From positions 109,719 to 173,718 of the forward strand of contig NZ_MWUE01000027.1 of NCBI RefSeq assembly GCF_002077695.1: DNA of 64,000 nucleotides, in the 5' to 3' direction. The position numbers and the translations under genes were made by a program. Below, piece by piece: positions 32,687 to 42,259 of this stretch. The stretch is from Pantoea latae. GTDB taxonomy: Bacteria > Pseudomonadota > Gammaproteobacteria > Enterobacterales > Enterobacteriaceae. The notes under the pieces are model-generated. The model did no database searches, was not told the origin of the DNA, and worked only from the letters and a program-made list of their open reading frames with translations. The first letter of the stretch is position 1. Each line of letters begins with the position of its first letter.

Positions 32687-32866
32687 ATGAAAGAAGAAGA
32701 AGCCAGTCTAATGATTATCCGTCATGCGATTGAGAAGCTTGAGGTTGAAAAAAAGCAACAGGTAATGGCATGCGTCGGGGCGATCCGCGACGTGATGCAG
32801 ACGTTCGACGAGGAAAACGCCTACATGGCGCTGATGCTGATCGCCGCCGAGGTGGCTGCAGAATAA
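32687..32866 (+). CDS. Small acidic protein, 59 residues
   Basis: A short gene of 59 codons from ATG 32687 with AAGGGA at 32675-32680 and TAA at 32864-32866. The product is helical and charged: MKEEEASLMIIRHAIEKLEV, then KKQQVMACVGAIRDVMQTF and a hydrophobic C-terminal helix YMALMLIAAEVAAE. Hydrophobic residues are spaced at heptad-like intervals, suggesting a small helical bundle or dimer. No function recognised. Good ribosome binding site and codon use support that it is expressed. Confidence 0.65.
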   Translation: MKEEEASLMIIRHAIEKLEVEKKQQVMACVGAIRDVMQTFDEENAYMALMLIAAEVAAE

Positions 32867-32903
32867 TCCCCCGTCCGGCGCGGCAGGATGCGGCGCCGGG
32901 CTT

Positions 32904-33260
32904 CTATCGATTCATCTCACCTACCAGCCAGCGATGGATCACCGCGACGATCCAGGCCTGCTGCGCCTCGCTCAGCGGCTGATGGGCCGCAATATGGTGC
33001 CACTTCGCCAGACAGCCGCGACAGCAGGTCGCCGTGGCATGCTGGGCAATAAACACCGGATGACCGCGCATTGGCGTCTGCTTGCCGTCGTTAACCGGTT
33101 CCGCCGCCGCCAGACGCTGCGCGACGAAATCCGCCGCGTGCCGATCGATCACCTCGGGTCCTTTCGCCAGACAGTACGCTCGCTCTTTCGCCCCCAGATG
33201 AAAGCGGCGACGAAACGGCGACTGCGCCAGCCGCTGAAACAGCGCATCCTCGCGGGTCAT
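32904..33260 (-). CDS. DUF4186 family protein
   Basis: A 118-residue protein of the DUF4186 family. It has the family's most conserved block, GKQTPMRGHPVFIAQHA, followed by TATCCRGCLAKWHHI, where a CCxxC cluster and several His residues suggest metal binding. The N-terminus FRRRFHLGAKERAYCLAKG is also typical. Function unknown. AGGAG lies upstream of ATG 33260; the open frame begins further up at 33281 without a signal. It is convergent with the 59-residue gene. Confidence 0.87.
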   Translation of the reverse strand: MTREDALFQRLAQSPFRRRFHLGAKERAYCLAKGPEVIDRHAADFVAQRLAAAEPVNDGKQTPMRGHPVFIAQHATATCCRGCLAKWHHIAAHQPLSEAQQAWIVAVIHRWLVGEMNR

Positions 33261-33358
33261 GACATCTCCTTTAGGAATCAATGCGTTTTCAACCTGTTCC
33301 TGGTTTCGCTTTCGTCACGCTGTGCTAAACCTAATGCGAACCCAGGCAAGGAGGAAAC

Positions 33359-33583
33359 ATGAAAAAAACACTCACGATGATCGCTATGCTGAGCGCGGGC
33401 CTGATGCTGGCCGGCTGCGCCAACGACCATGTGCTGCACACCAACGACGGCCGCACCATTGTGGCGCAGGGCAAGCCGCAGGTGGATAGCGACACCGGTA
33501 TGATCACCTATAAAGACGTCTACGGTAAAGAGCAGCAGATCAATCGCGACGCCATCAAAGATATGTCGGAAGTCGGGGATTAA
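33359..33583 (+). CDS. YgdI/YgdR family lipoprotein
   Basis: A 74-residue lipoprotein. The signal peptide MKKTLTMIAMLSAGLMLAGC ends in the lipobox LAGC, lipidated Cys at residue 20, and the mature part is one YgdI/YgdR SH3-like domain: YVLHTNDGRTIVA-type start (here HVLHTNDGRTIVAQG), DTGMITYKDVYGKEQQIN and DAIKDM. Members are small outer-membrane lipoproteins of unknown role. AAGGAGG lies directly upstream. A hairpin with a partial T-run follows at 33604-33624. Confidence 0.92.
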   Translation: MKKTLTMIAMLSAGLMLAGCANDHVLHTNDGRTIVAQGKPQVDSDTGMITYKDVYGKEQQINRDAIKDMSEVGD

Positions 33584-33603
33584 CGACAGCGTTTGACACA
33601 TTT

Positions 33604-33624
33604 CGGCCCGCCCTGCGCGGGCCG
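33604..33624 (+). terminator. Hairpin after the YgdI-type gene
   Basis: CGGCCCGC (33604-33611) pairs with GCGGGCCG (33617-33624) around CCTGC, followed by TTTCGCTTT. Probably an intrinsic terminator with an interrupted T-run. Confidence 0.65.
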
Positions 33625-33706
33625 TTTCGCTTTATGGGGCCGCTGGATATGTTACTCTGAAAATAATCAGATAAATCAGAGTATAACTTCAACGGAGCCT
33701 GAAAAC

Positions 33707-34090
33707 ATGAAAGCCCTTCTCGTGACACTCGGCCTGCTAAGCTGCCATATCGCGCCCGCCTGGAGCGAAACCGAGTTTCAGATCACCTGCCCGGGCCGTC
33801 CCACCATGACCATCTCCCGCGCCGAGTATGGCCTCAGCACCCTGACGTGGCCGCAGCACCATTTTCAGATCGCCGCAGGCCAGCAGCGGATCCGCACCGA
33901 GGAGGGCGACAAGGTCTCCATTACCCGCTTTCGCAATGGCGATCGGCTGATCGTCAACAAGGCCAGCGAGGAAACCTTCTTCGTTTACCGCGACAGCGAC
34001 CGCCTGTTACCCTGTAGCCGCAGCGAAACGCGCGATGTCGAGCAGCTGTCGCTGGAGCGCTATGACGATCGCGACCATCCGCACTCTTAA
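33707..34090 (+). CDS. Secreted protein of unknown function
   Basis: A 127-residue protein with a Sec signal peptide (MKALLVTLGLLSCHIAPAWS, cleavage probably near residue 20). The mature part is beta-rich and charged, with two Cys (ITCPGRP and LLPCSRS) that could form a disulphide in the periplasm, and an Asp/Arg/His-rich tail ending DDRDHPHS. No family recognised. ACGGAG at 33691-33696 precedes ATG 33707; the earlier in-frame start at 33593 would cover the preceding terminator and is rejected. Confidence 0.65.
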   Translation: MKALLVTLGLLSCHIAPAWSETEFQITCPGRPTMTISRAEYGLSTLTWPQHHFQIAAGQQRIRTEEGDKVSITRFRNGDRLIVNKASEETFFVYRDSDRLLPCSRSETRDVEQLSLERYDDRDHPHS

Positions 34091-34111
34091 CCCGCTTTAG
34101 CCGGAGAGCCT

Positions 34112-34525
34112 ATGCAACTGAACGTGACGGAAAGGGTAACCCATCAGGATCTTGATGAGGTACGCCTGGGACTGAATGCCTTCAACAGCCGCTTTATCAA
34201 TATCGACGAGTTAAAATCGATCGGCGTCTTCGTTACCGACGAGCGCGGCGTCAAGCTGGCGGGGCTGACCGGCTCCACCGCCGGCAACTGGCTGCGCATC
34301 GACATGCTGTGGGTCAGCGACGCGTTGCGCGGGCAGGGCGTCGGCACGCAGTTGATCAAGGCGGCAGAAGCGGAGGCGCGTCAGCGCGGCTGCCGCTACG
34401 CGCAGGTCGATACCACCAGCTTTCAGGCGCGCCCGTTCTATGAAAAATTAGGCTACACCCTGCGTTTCAGCCTCGATCGCTATCCGCGTCACCATCAGCG
34501 CCACTATCTCAGCAAGACGCTGTAG
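34112..34525 (+). CDS. GNAT family N-acetyltransferase
   Basis: A 137-residue single-domain acetyltransferase. The central strand LRIDMLWVSDALRGQGVGTQLI (residues 61-82) carries the acetyl-CoA loop RGQGVG, and the C-terminal YAQVDTTSFQARPFYEKLGY is the usual GNAT ending. It most resembles small stand-alone GNATs that act on antibiotics or free amines, but the acceptor cannot be told. It lies 21 bp after the secreted protein gene and may be co-transcribed with it; it meets the convergent MBL-fold gene with no gap. Confidence 0.88.
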   Translation: MQLNVTERVTHQDLDEVRLGLNAFNSRFINIDELKSIGVFVTDERGVKLAGLTGSTAGNWLRIDMLWVSDALRGQGVGTQLIKAAEAEARQRGCRYAQVDTTSFQARPFYEKLGYTLRFSLDRYPRHHQRHYLSKTL

Positions 34526-35188
34526 CTAAAACAGCGGCTGCTGGCGCATATCCAGCGGCTGCTGCTCCGCCTCGTCAATCGCCGCCAGCCAGCTTTGCAG
34601 CGTCACCTCTACCCAGGAGAGATGGCCGCGCGTGGTGCTCAGCAGCACCACGTCGGGACGCAGCGTGCGGTAGAACTCCAGCGACTGCTGCAGCTCGTGC
34701 GGGTTGCTCTCCGGCACCAGCACGGTGATCCAGCGATGATGGTCGCGCGTCAGGGTATCGCCAACGAACAGGTAGGTGCGTCCCTGTGGGGAAGCGTAGA
34801 GAAAGCTGCTGCTGCCCGGCGTATGGCCCGGCGTCGGCAGCAGATGGAAGTCGCCGAAGTGCGTCTCCTGCTGGGTAAAGGTATCGTCCGGCTCCAGCAC
34901 GCGGCTGACCGGGCCCAGCGAGCGGCTGTGGCAGTAGAGCGCGCTGCTGAAGCGCTGCTGGATGGCACGCGCGCCGGGCGCCGCCTCATGCCAGTGCGTC
35001 AGATAGTGGCGGATGACGCCGCCTTCGTCCGCCAGCACCTCGTGATCGAGCGGATGCTCAACGCGGCCAATCAGCAGGTTGCCGCGCGGATGACGCAGCA
35101 TAAAGCCGTGCATCATCAGGTCGTTGACGGCTTCTTCTACCGGAAATTCCGGCGTGGAGATCCACAAATCGTCGTACAGCGGCTTCAA
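34526..35188 (-). CDS. Metallo-beta-lactamase-fold hydrolase with altered metal site
   Basis: A 220-residue MBL-fold protein. The second metal motif LPTPGHTPGSSSF, the third FVGDTLTRDHH and the C-terminal His in TRGHLSW are present, but the first motif, normally HxHxDH, reads THWHEAAPG, so the Asp and last His are replaced. Such a site may bind only one metal or use it differently; similar HxHEA variants occur in other MBL-fold proteins of unknown role. It overlaps no gene but ends exactly at the convergent acetyltransferase stop. It is 22 bp downstream of ldcA on the same strand. Confidence 0.85.
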   Translation of the reverse strand: MKPLYDDLWISTPEFPVEEAVNDLMMHGFMLRHPRGNLLIGRVEHPLDHEVLADEGGVIRHYLTHWHEAAPGARAIQQRFSSALYCHSRSLGPVSRVLEPDDTFTQQETHFGDFHLLPTPGHTPGSSSFLYASPQGRTYLFVGDTLTRDHHRWITVLVPESNPHELQQSLEFYRTLRPDVVLLSTTRGHLSWVEVTLQSWLAAIDEAEQQPLDMRQQPLF

Positions 35189-35210
35189 TGGCGATCTCCC
35201 TGAGAACGGC

Positions 35211-36137
35211 TTATTGCTCGGGTAAAACCGGATGGCCGGTGGCCTGCAGTTCGGCCTGGTGGTTGGCCACGCGCAGGCGGGCGCGGGCGCCGAGCGGCAG
35301 CGTGACGGTATCCGCGTCGTGGCCGAAGGCCAGATCGCTGATCACCGGCAGGCCGGTGAGGTCGCGCAGATAGCGCCAGACGCTGGCGAAATCAAAGCCG
35401 TTGTCATAGTCGCTCAGCGCGCTGCTGGTAAAGCTGCCGGTAATAATGGCGCGCTGTCGCGCCAGCACGCCGCTCTGCTGCAGCTGGATCAGCATGCGCT
35501 CGATGCGGAACGGATGCTCGTTGACATCCTCGATCACCAGAATGCCGTCGTCGAACTGCGGCAGCCAGGGCGTGCCGATCAGCGAACAGATCATCGCCAG
35601 ATTGCCGCCCCACAGCGTGCCCTGCCACTCGCCGGCGTCCGGCGTCTCGCTGCGCCAGCCCACCTTGACTGTAGGCGAAGTCAGCGCCTGCCAGAAGTGC
35701 GACAGGGTAAATTCAGATAAAGCCTCCGCGCCGAAGTTGCCCGCCAGCATGGGACCGCTGAAGCTCACCAGCCCGGTCTGCGCCAGCAGGGCCAGCTGCA
35801 GCGCGGTAAAGTCGCTGTGGCCGCACAGCGCCAGCGGCTGATTGAGCAGGCGACGCTGCAGGCCGACGTAATCGATCTGCGCCAGCAGTCGACTGGCGCC
35901 GTAGCCGCCGCGCACCGCCAGCACGATATCGGGCAGCGTCTCAAGCTGCGCCAGCTGGTTAAACTCGGCGAGCCGCTCGGCGTCGGTGCCGGCGAAGCGC
36001 TGAAAACGGCGGGTGAGGGTTTCCAGGTTATCGACCTGATGGCCCGCCGCGCGCAGCCGCTCGACGCCGCGCCACGCGGCGGGCTGATTGTGACAATATC
36101 CAGAGGGCGAAACGAGGTGGATGGAGCGCGAAATCAT
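35211..36137 (-). CDS. ldcA: Muramoyltetrapeptide (LD-) carboxypeptidase
   Basis: A 308-residue S66-family serine peptidase that removes the terminal D-Ala from cytoplasmic murein tetrapeptides during cell-wall recycling. The nucleophile Ser is in LCGHSDFTALQLAL, and the Glu/His of the Ser-His-Glu triad are in VIEDVNEHPFRIERM and LAFGHDADTV. No signal peptide, as expected for the cytoplasmic enzyme. It is divergent from emtA, the same neighbour as in E. coli, with 170 bp between the starts. Confidence 0.95.
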   Translation of the reverse strand: MISRSIHLVSPSGYCHNQPAAWRGVERLRAAGHQVDNLETLTRRFQRFAGTDAERLAEFNQLAQLETLPDIVLAVRGGYGASRLLAQIDYVGLQRRLLNQPLALCGHSDFTALQLALLAQTGLVSFSGPMLAGNFGAEALSEFTLSHFWQALTSPTVKVGWRSETPDAGEWQGTLWGGNLAMICSLIGTPWLPQFDDGILVIEDVNEHPFRIERMLIQLQQSGVLARQRAIITGSFTSSALSDYDNGFDFASVWRYLRDLTGLPVISDLAFGHDADTVTLPLGARARLRVANHQAELQATGHPVLPEQ

Positions 36138-36307
36138 AAGGCTATTCCTGCGGTTAGCGGGCGATTATCTGGCCGATGATGACGAAAAGCGCGACGGAAG
36201 TCACTGCGCGACACGCTTTTTTACGCAATTAAGATAAACGGCAATTTTGCTGCCGCGCGCGCCAGGTATGATAGCCTGCGACCCTATTGCATCAGGATGA
36301 ATAATTG

Positions 36308-36934
36308 GTGAAATTTCGATACCTTGCCCTTTCCGCGCTGCTGCTCGCCGGCTGCGCCAGCGAGCCGTCAAAACAGGTCGTCAGACAACCCAATACGCCG
36401 TTAACCCAGGCGCCACCGTCGAATATCAACGCGGCCTGGGCGATGTTCACCGAAGATGCCGCCAGTCATTATGGCGTTGATGAGAAGCTGCTCAGCGCCA
36501 TTATTACTGTCGAGTCGGGCGGCAATCCCCGCGTCGTCAGCCGCTCCAACGCGGTGGGCCTGATGCAGATTAAAGCCGCGACGGCGGGCAGAGAGGTCTA
36601 TCGCGTGCAGGGACGTCGCGGGCAGCCCTCTAACGCCGAGCTGCGCGATCCGGCAAAAAATATCGATATCGGCGCCGCCTATATCAAAATCCTGCAGCAG
36701 TCGGCGCTTGCCGGCATTCGCGATCCGCTGACGCTGCGCTACGCCACCATCGTCTCCTACGCCAACGGCGCGGGCGCGCTGCTGCGCACCTTCTCGCGCG
36801 ACCGCGATCGCGCCATTGCCATGATTAACGCCATGTCGCCGGACGAGTTCTACCAGCACGTGCAGAACAAGCATCCTGCCGCGCAGGCGCCGCGCTACCT
36901 CTGGAAGGTGACTACGGCGTACCGCACCATCTAA
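36308..36934 (+). CDS. emtA: Endolytic murein transglycosylase, outer-membrane lipoprotein
   Basis: A 208-residue lipoprotein: signal MKFRYLALSALLLAGC with lipobox LAGC, then a lysozyme-like SLT domain. The catalytic Glu is in ITVESGGNPRVVS, followed by NAVGLMQIKAAT and YANGAGALLRTFSRD, all characteristic of EmtA/MltE, which cuts glycan strands endolytically. GTG at 36308 is chosen, as in E. coli, with AGGA at 36293-36296; a TTG at 36305 is the alternative. It is divergent from ldcA, preserving the E. coli arrangement. Confidence 0.95.
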   Translation: MKFRYLALSALLLAGCASEPSKQVVRQPNTPLTQAPPSNINAAWAMFTEDAASHYGVDEKLLSAIITVESGGNPRVVSRSNAVGLMQIKAATAGREVYRVQGRRGQPSNAELRDPAKNIDIGAAYIKILQQSALAGIRDPLTLRYATIVSYANGAGALLRTFSRDRDRAIAMINAMSPDEFYQHVQNKHPAAQAPRYLWKVTTAYRTI

Positions 36935-36938
36935 AACG

Positions 36939-37886
36939 TTACTCCACCAGCAGCCGCGCGGTGGGGTAATCGACGATCAGCACGTTGACGTAGCCGCCGC
37001 GCAGCGCGCCGCGAATGGCGTGCGCCTTCTCTTTGCCGCCCGCCAGCGCCACCACCTGCTGGCAGTGGCGCACCTGCGCCAGCTCCATGCCAATCACCGG
37101 ATCTTCCTCCGCGCTCAGCACCGGTTCGCCCTGCGCGTCGAAGTAGTGCAGGCAGATATCGCCCACCGCGCCGCGCTGCGCCAGGGTGCGCAGCATCTCT
37201 TCATCATAATAGTTGCCGGAGTTGCGCAGCAGCGCCGACGGCTCCAGGTCGCCGATGCCGACGATGGCCAGATCCACCTGCTCAAACTTCTCCAGCACCT
37301 CGGCGACGTCGGGGCTGGCGGCGAGCCGCTGACGATCCTGCACCGAATGCTCGATCGACTGCGACGGCAGCAGCCACGACGGGCAGTTGAGCAGCGCCGC
37401 CAGGTTCTGCGTCAGGATGGTCGCCTGCACGTTGCCGTTGGCGCCGACGCCGCCCAGTAGCTGGATCACCCCTTTGCAGGGCACGTTCAGCGGATGCAGC
37501 GCATCCACCATGGCACGAATGGTGCCGCTCCAGGAGGAGATGCCGATCAGCTCGTCGGCGCGCAGCCGGGTCTCCAGATAGTGCGCCGCCGCCGAGCCGA
37601 TCGCCTGTTTGATCTGCAGCGAGGAGGCGTTGTCCGGCACGTCTACCACAATCGCCTGCGGCAATCCGTAGGTCTGCTCGATCGCCTTCTCGATCGCCGG
37701 GAAAATATTGGCGGGCGGCACCACGCTGATCTTCACCACGCCCTCTTTCACGCTGCGGTTGAGAATGCGCGAGACAAACGACTGCGATAACTTCAGCAGC
37801 TGCGCGATATCTGACTGCTTCATTCCTTCGCTGTAGTAAAGCGTGGCAATCTTCACCATCAGCCGTTGCTCATCCTGTTTCGCCAT
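36939..37886 (-). CDS. SorC family sugar-sensing transcriptional regulator
   Basis: A 315-residue regulator with an N-terminal HTH (KQSDIAQLLKLSQSFVSRILNRS, residues about 19-41) and the C-terminal sugar-phosphate-binding SorC domain (GISSWSGTIRAMVDAL, ELLGGVGA-like QLLGGVGANGN, AIVGIGDLEPSA). SorC members such as LsrR and DeoR-like sugar regulators respond to phosphorylated sugars. It is divergent from the ABC transporter/transketolase/kinase operon and should control it; the effector may be the kinase product. Two matching palindromes (38041 and 42304) are candidate operators. Confidence 0.92.
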   Translation of the reverse strand: MAKQDEQRLMVKIATLYYSEGMKQSDIAQLLKLSQSFVSRILNRSVKEGVVKISVVPPANIFPAIEKAIEQTYGLPQAIVVDVPDNASSLQIKQAIGSAAAHYLETRLRADELIGISSWSGTIRAMVDALHPLNVPCKGVIQLLGGVGANGNVQATILTQNLAALLNCPSWLLPSQSIEHSVQDRQRLAASPDVAEVLEKFEQVDLAIVGIGDLEPSALLRNSGNYYDEEMLRTLAQRGAVGDICLHYFDAQGEPVLSAEEDPVIGMELAQVRHCQQVVALAGGKEKAHAIRGALRGGYVNVLIVDYPTARLLVE

Positions 37887-38040
37887 TCATCCTTCCTCTC
37901 TGTGTCGGCCTGGTATTGTTAACCAGGATGCCGTAAATCACAACGCAGGACATTTTGTGATCCTTTTCGCTTTTTAAACATTCCGGGTTGCGCGCCCGGT
38001 CAGAGCGGGTGCATAGTCAGATTGCATATAAAATCGCAAT

Positions 38041-38054
38041 TGAATATTTATTCA
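38041..38054. promoter_or_regulatory. Candidate SorC operator, copy 1
   Basis: TGAATATTTATTCA is an exact palindrome apart from its two central bases and lies directly upstream of the ribosome binding site of the sugar-binding protein gene. A 14-bp match differing at 2 positions occurs at 42304-42317, ahead of the transketolase genes. The shared motif TGAATATWTATTC and its position at both transcription segments suggest binding of the SorC regulator. Confidence 0.6.
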
Positions 38055-38066
38055 AGCGGAGAATAA

Positions 38067-39011
<945 letters not shown>

Positions 39012-39022
39012 CCGGAGGTGGC

Positions 39023-39631
39023 ATGAAGCGGATGCGGGCCATTCTGGCCATTAGCCTGGCGTTAGCAGTAAGCGGCTGTACCGTGGTGGATCTCGACGCC
39101 AGCGGCAATCCGATCATGCCGAAAGATCCCCATGCGAAACCCGGCTACAGCAACCAGACGCCGCAGCAGATCGCCGAAGCGAGCTGGCAGAGCCGGGTGC
39201 TCGACGTGGCCCAGCAGCACGCCATGAGCTGGGCGGATATGGAAACCAAAAGCAGCACGGTGAAAGCGGGCGGCAGCGAAAGCGTCTTCGTGCGCGCCAG
39301 CGGCACGGTGGCGGCGCTGGACGAGAGCAACAGCCGCGAACGCATCCTGACGCTGACCCTGAACGGCAAGCCGGTCAGGGTCAGTATCGGTCCGGTGATG
39401 CGCAGCAACGCGCTGCGCGACGCGGCGGGTTTCCGCTTCGAGGAGTTCACCAATCAGGTGCAGTATGCGCAGCTGACCCGCGCGCTTAACCGCCACGCGG
39501 TGCAGCAGCTGCCGAAGGTGGACGCCAGCTGGGTCGGCAAACCGGTGCAGGCGCTGCTGGCGGTGGAGATGGGCCACGGCACCGTCAATGATGTGATGGC
39601 GGTCGAGCTGAAATCGGGAGAGGCGCCATGA
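39023..39631 (+). CDS. DUF2291 family lipoprotein of sugar ABC clusters
   Basis: A 202-residue protein with a lipoprotein signal (MKRMRAILAISLALAVSGC, lipobox VSGC, lipidated Cys19) and the DUF2291 domain: NPIMPKDPHAKPGY after the tether, GSESVFVRASGTVAALDESN, LTLNGKPVRVSIGPV and AAGFRFEEFTNQVQYA. DUF2291 proteins occur almost only between the binding protein and ATPase genes of ribose-type sugar transporters; their role is unknown, possibly assisting delivery of substrate or assembly. It overlaps the ATPase gene by 4 bp (ATGA). Confidence 0.9.
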   Translation: MKRMRAILAISLALAVSGCTVVDLDASGNPIMPKDPHAKPGYSNQTPQQIAEASWQSRVLDVAQQHAMSWADMETKSSTVKAGGSESVFVRASGTVAALDESNSRERILTLTLNGKPVRVSIGPVMRSNALRDAAGFRFEEFTNQVQYAQLTRALNRHAVQQLPKVDASWVGKPVQALLAVEMGHGTVNDVMAVELKSGEAP

Positions 39632-41142
39632 GCGACGACATCATCCTGAGCGCCCACAATATCTCCATGCTGTTCCCCGGCACGCTGGCGCTGGATCGCG
39701 TCGACTACCGCGTCTGGCGCGGCAAGGTCAACGTGATTATCGGCGAGAACGGCGCGGGCAAATCGACCCTGATGAAAATCCTCGCCGGGGTGCAGCAGCC
39801 CACCAGCGGCGAACTCTTCCTCAACGGCGAAAAGGTGGTGCTGAGCAGCACGCGCGCCGCGGCTAAGCTCGGCATCGGCATGGTGCATCAGGAGCTGAAC
39901 CTGTTTGAAAACCTCTCGGTGGCGGAGAATATCTTTCTCGGCCGCGAGCTGCAGCGCGGCATTCGGCCGATTAACGAAGCGGAGCAGGAGCGGCGCACCG
40001 CCGCGCTGATGGCGCGCCTCGACCAGCCGATTTCGCCGAAAGAGCACGTCGGCAATCTTAAGGTCGGGCAGCAGCAGCTGGTGGAGATCGCCAAAGCGCT
40101 GGCGGAAGACGCCGACATCCTGATCCTCGACGAACCCACCTCGGCGCTGAGCAAAACCGAGGTGGAGATCCTGTTCCGCGTCATCCGCGAGCTGACGCGC
40201 CAGGGCGTCACCATCATCTATATCTCGCACCGCCTCGAAGAGCTGATGGCGATCGGCGACAGGATCACTATCCTGCGCGACGGCCGCTTTCAGGCGGAGG
40301 CGGCGGTCAGCGAAATCGACGTGCCCTGGATCGTGCGCGAAATGCTCGGCAGCGAGCCGATGAGCAACTTCCTGCCGGAGGGGCGCGCGTTCGGCGCGCC
40401 GGTGCTGGAGGCGGAGCATATCACCTGCGTCAGCCCCAACGGCAATACGGTGGTGGATGACGTCACCTTTAACGTGCGCGCCGGGGAGATCGTCGGCATC
40501 TACGGCCTGATGGGCGCCGGACGCACCGAGCTGTTCGAATGTCTGCTCGGCAGCGAGCGCAACTATCTTGGCAAAATCTGGCTCGACAGCAAGCCGGTGC
40601 CGACGCGGCTGCCGCCCGCCGAACGCATCCGCATGGGTATGAGCCTGGTGCCGGAAGATCGCAAGCGCGCCGGGATTTTTCCGGTGTCGTCGGTGGCGAG
40701 CAACCTGACCATCGCCAGCCTGTGGCGGCGGCTGTCGCACCGCTTCGCCATCGCCCAGCAGCAAGAGCAGGAGGCGGTGACGCACACCGTCGGCAATCTG
40801 GCGATCAAGATCTCTTCGCCGGAGGTGGCGATCAGCGCGCTGAGCGGCGGCAACCAGCAGAAGGTGGTCATCGGCCGCTCGCTGCTGACCAACCCGCGCC
40901 TGCTGCTGCTCGACGAGCCGAGCCGCGGTATCGACGTCGGCGCCAAAGCGGAGGTGTTCCGCATGATGGTGCGGCTGTCGGAGCAGGGCATCGCGGTGCT
41001 ATTCTCCACCTCCGATTTAAAAGAGATTATGGCGGTGGCCGATCGCATCCTGGTGATGTCGGGCGGCAAACTTACGGCTGATATCGCTCGCGGCGACGCG
41101 GAAGAGTCAGCGCTGGTCAAAGCAAGCGCACAGGGGTTCTGA
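39628..41142 (+). CDS. Sugar ABC transporter ATP-binding protein (RbsA/MglA type)
   Basis: A 504-residue protein with two fused ATPase domains. Domain 1: Walker A GENGAGKSTLMKILAG near residue 40, signature LKVGQQQLVEIAKAL and Walker B ILILDEPTSAL. Domain 2 has a degenerate P-loop (IYGLMGAGRTELF), the signature LSGGNQQKVVIGRSL and LLLLDEPSRGIDVGA. This asymmetry is normal for the carbohydrate uptake 2 family. It is translationally coupled to the DUF2291 gene, and the permease start follows 2 bp after its stop. Confidence 0.94.
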   Translation: MSDDIILSAHNISMLFPGTLALDRVDYRVWRGKVNVIIGENGAGKSTLMKILAGVQQPTSGELFLNGEKVVLSSTRAAAKLGIGMVHQELNLFENLSVAENIFLGRELQRGIRPINEAEQERRTAALMARLDQPISPKEHVGNLKVGQQQLVEIAKALAEDADILILDEPTSALSKTEVEILFRVIRELTRQGVTIIYISHRLEELMAIGDRITILRDGRFQAEAAVSEIDVPWIVREMLGSEPMSNFLPEGRAFGAPVLEAEHITCVSPNGNTVVDDVTFNVRAGEIVGIYGLMGAGRTELFECLLGSERNYLGKIWLDSKPVPTRLPPAERIRMGMSLVPEDRKRAGIFPVSSVASNLTIASLWRRLSHRFAIAQQQEQEAVTHTVGNLAIKISSPEVAISALSGGNQQKVVIGRSLLTNPRLLLLDEPSRGIDVGAKAEVFRMMVRLSEQGIAVLFSTSDLKEIMAVADRILVMSGGKLTADIARGDAEESALVKASAQGF

Positions 41143-41144
41143 GC

Positions 41145-42251
41145 ATGAAAGGCAACAACGCTATGACGATGGCCGGCCAGCCGGCGAAGGCGTTTAACTC
41201 GCGCGAAAGCATTATCCTGCTGCTGCTGAAGCTGCGCACCTTTATCGCGCTGTTTTTGATCGTCGGCTTCTTTGCGATAACCGTGCCGGACTTTCTCGCG
41301 GTAGGCAGCCTGGTGATTATGGTGAAGCATATCGCCATCAACGCCTTCCTGGCGCTGGGCATCACCTTCGTGATCATCACCGCCGGCATCGATCTCTCTA
41401 TCGGCGCGACGCTGGGGCTGTGCGGCATGATCGCCGGCTGGATGATCACCAAAGGGATCGTGCTGCCGATGTTCGGTATCGCCATCTTTCCCAGCGTCTG
41501 GATCATCGTGCCGCTGGTGCTGTTCATCGGCGGGCTCATTGGCGCGGCGAACGGCTGGATCATCACGCGCTACAACGTTGCGCCCTTTATCTGCACGCTG
41601 GGCACCATGTATATCCTGCGCGGCGCGGCGATGCTCACCTCGGGCGGGGAGACCTTTCCAGGCCTGCAGGGCAATCCGCTGCTCGGTAACACTGGCTTCG
41701 ACCGCATCGGCGCCGGCTCGCTGCTCGGCCTGCCGTACGCCATCTGGATGATGGTGCTGCTGGCGCTGGTGATCGCCTATATCGCGCGCCGTCTGCCGTT
41801 TGGCCGTCAGGTCTACGCCATCGGCGACAACGAGCGCGCCGCCGAACTCTCTGGCGTCAAGGTGAAACAGGTGAAGATCTGGGTCTATACCCTTTCCGGC
41901 TTCTGCGCGGCGATTGCGGGCATCGTGGTGTCGTCGCAGCTGGTGGCCAGCCATCCCGCCAACGGCACCTCGTTTGAGATGAACGCCATTGCGGCGGTGG
42001 TGCTGGGCGGCACCTCGCTGGCGGGCGGACGCGGCACCATTCTCGGCACCCTGGTCGGTGCCTTTGTCATCGGCTTTCTCGCCGACGGCCTGATTATGAT
42101 GGGAGTCAGCGAATTCTGGCAGATGGTGATCAAGGGCATCGTCATCATCATTGCCGTCATCATCGACCAGATGCAAAACCGCATGCAGCAGAAAGCGGCG
42201 GTGGTGGCGCAGAAGGCGCTGATCGAGGAGGGCGGCGAGGCGAAAAGTTAA
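41145..42251 (+). CDS. Sugar ABC transporter permease (RbsC type)
   Basis: A 368-residue inner-membrane permease with 8-10 helices. Family landmarks are GITFVIITAGIDLSIGATLGL, NGWIITRYNVAPFICTLGTM, GDNERAAELSGVKV and AAVVLGGTSLAGGRGTILGTLVGA. It is longer than E. coli RbsC (321) because of an N-terminal extension of about 25 residues and an insert after helix 3. ATG 41145 is two bases after the ATPase stop. A strong terminator follows, separating the transport genes from the transketolase and kinase genes. Confidence 0.93.
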   Translation: MKGNNAMTMAGQPAKAFNSRESIILLLLKLRTFIALFLIVGFFAITVPDFLAVGSLVIMVKHIAINAFLALGITFVIITAGIDLSIGATLGLCGMIAGWMITKGIVLPMFGIAIFPSVWIIVPLVLFIGGLIGAANGWIITRYNVAPFICTLGTMYILRGAAMLTSGGETFPGLQGNPLLGNTGFDRIGAGSLLGLPYAIWMMVLLALVIAYIARRLPFGRQVYAIGDNERAAELSGVKVKQVKIWVYTLSGFCAAIAGIVVSSQLVASHPANGTSFEMNAIAAVVLGGTSLAGGRGTILGTLVGAFVIGFLADGLIMMGVSEFWQMVIKGIVIIIAVIIDQMQNRMQQKAAVVAQKALIEEGGEAKS

Positions 42252-42259
42252 TCGGTAGC

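Noticed and set aside
37953..37975. TTTTGTGATCC, a possible CRP half-site upstream of the sugar cluster
   Set aside because: Only one half matches the CRP consensus; the second half is poor.
40563..42176. 537-codon open frame on the minus strand
   Set aside because: Shadow of the ABC ATPase and permease genes; its product is low-complexity (Asp/His-rich) and has no start signal.
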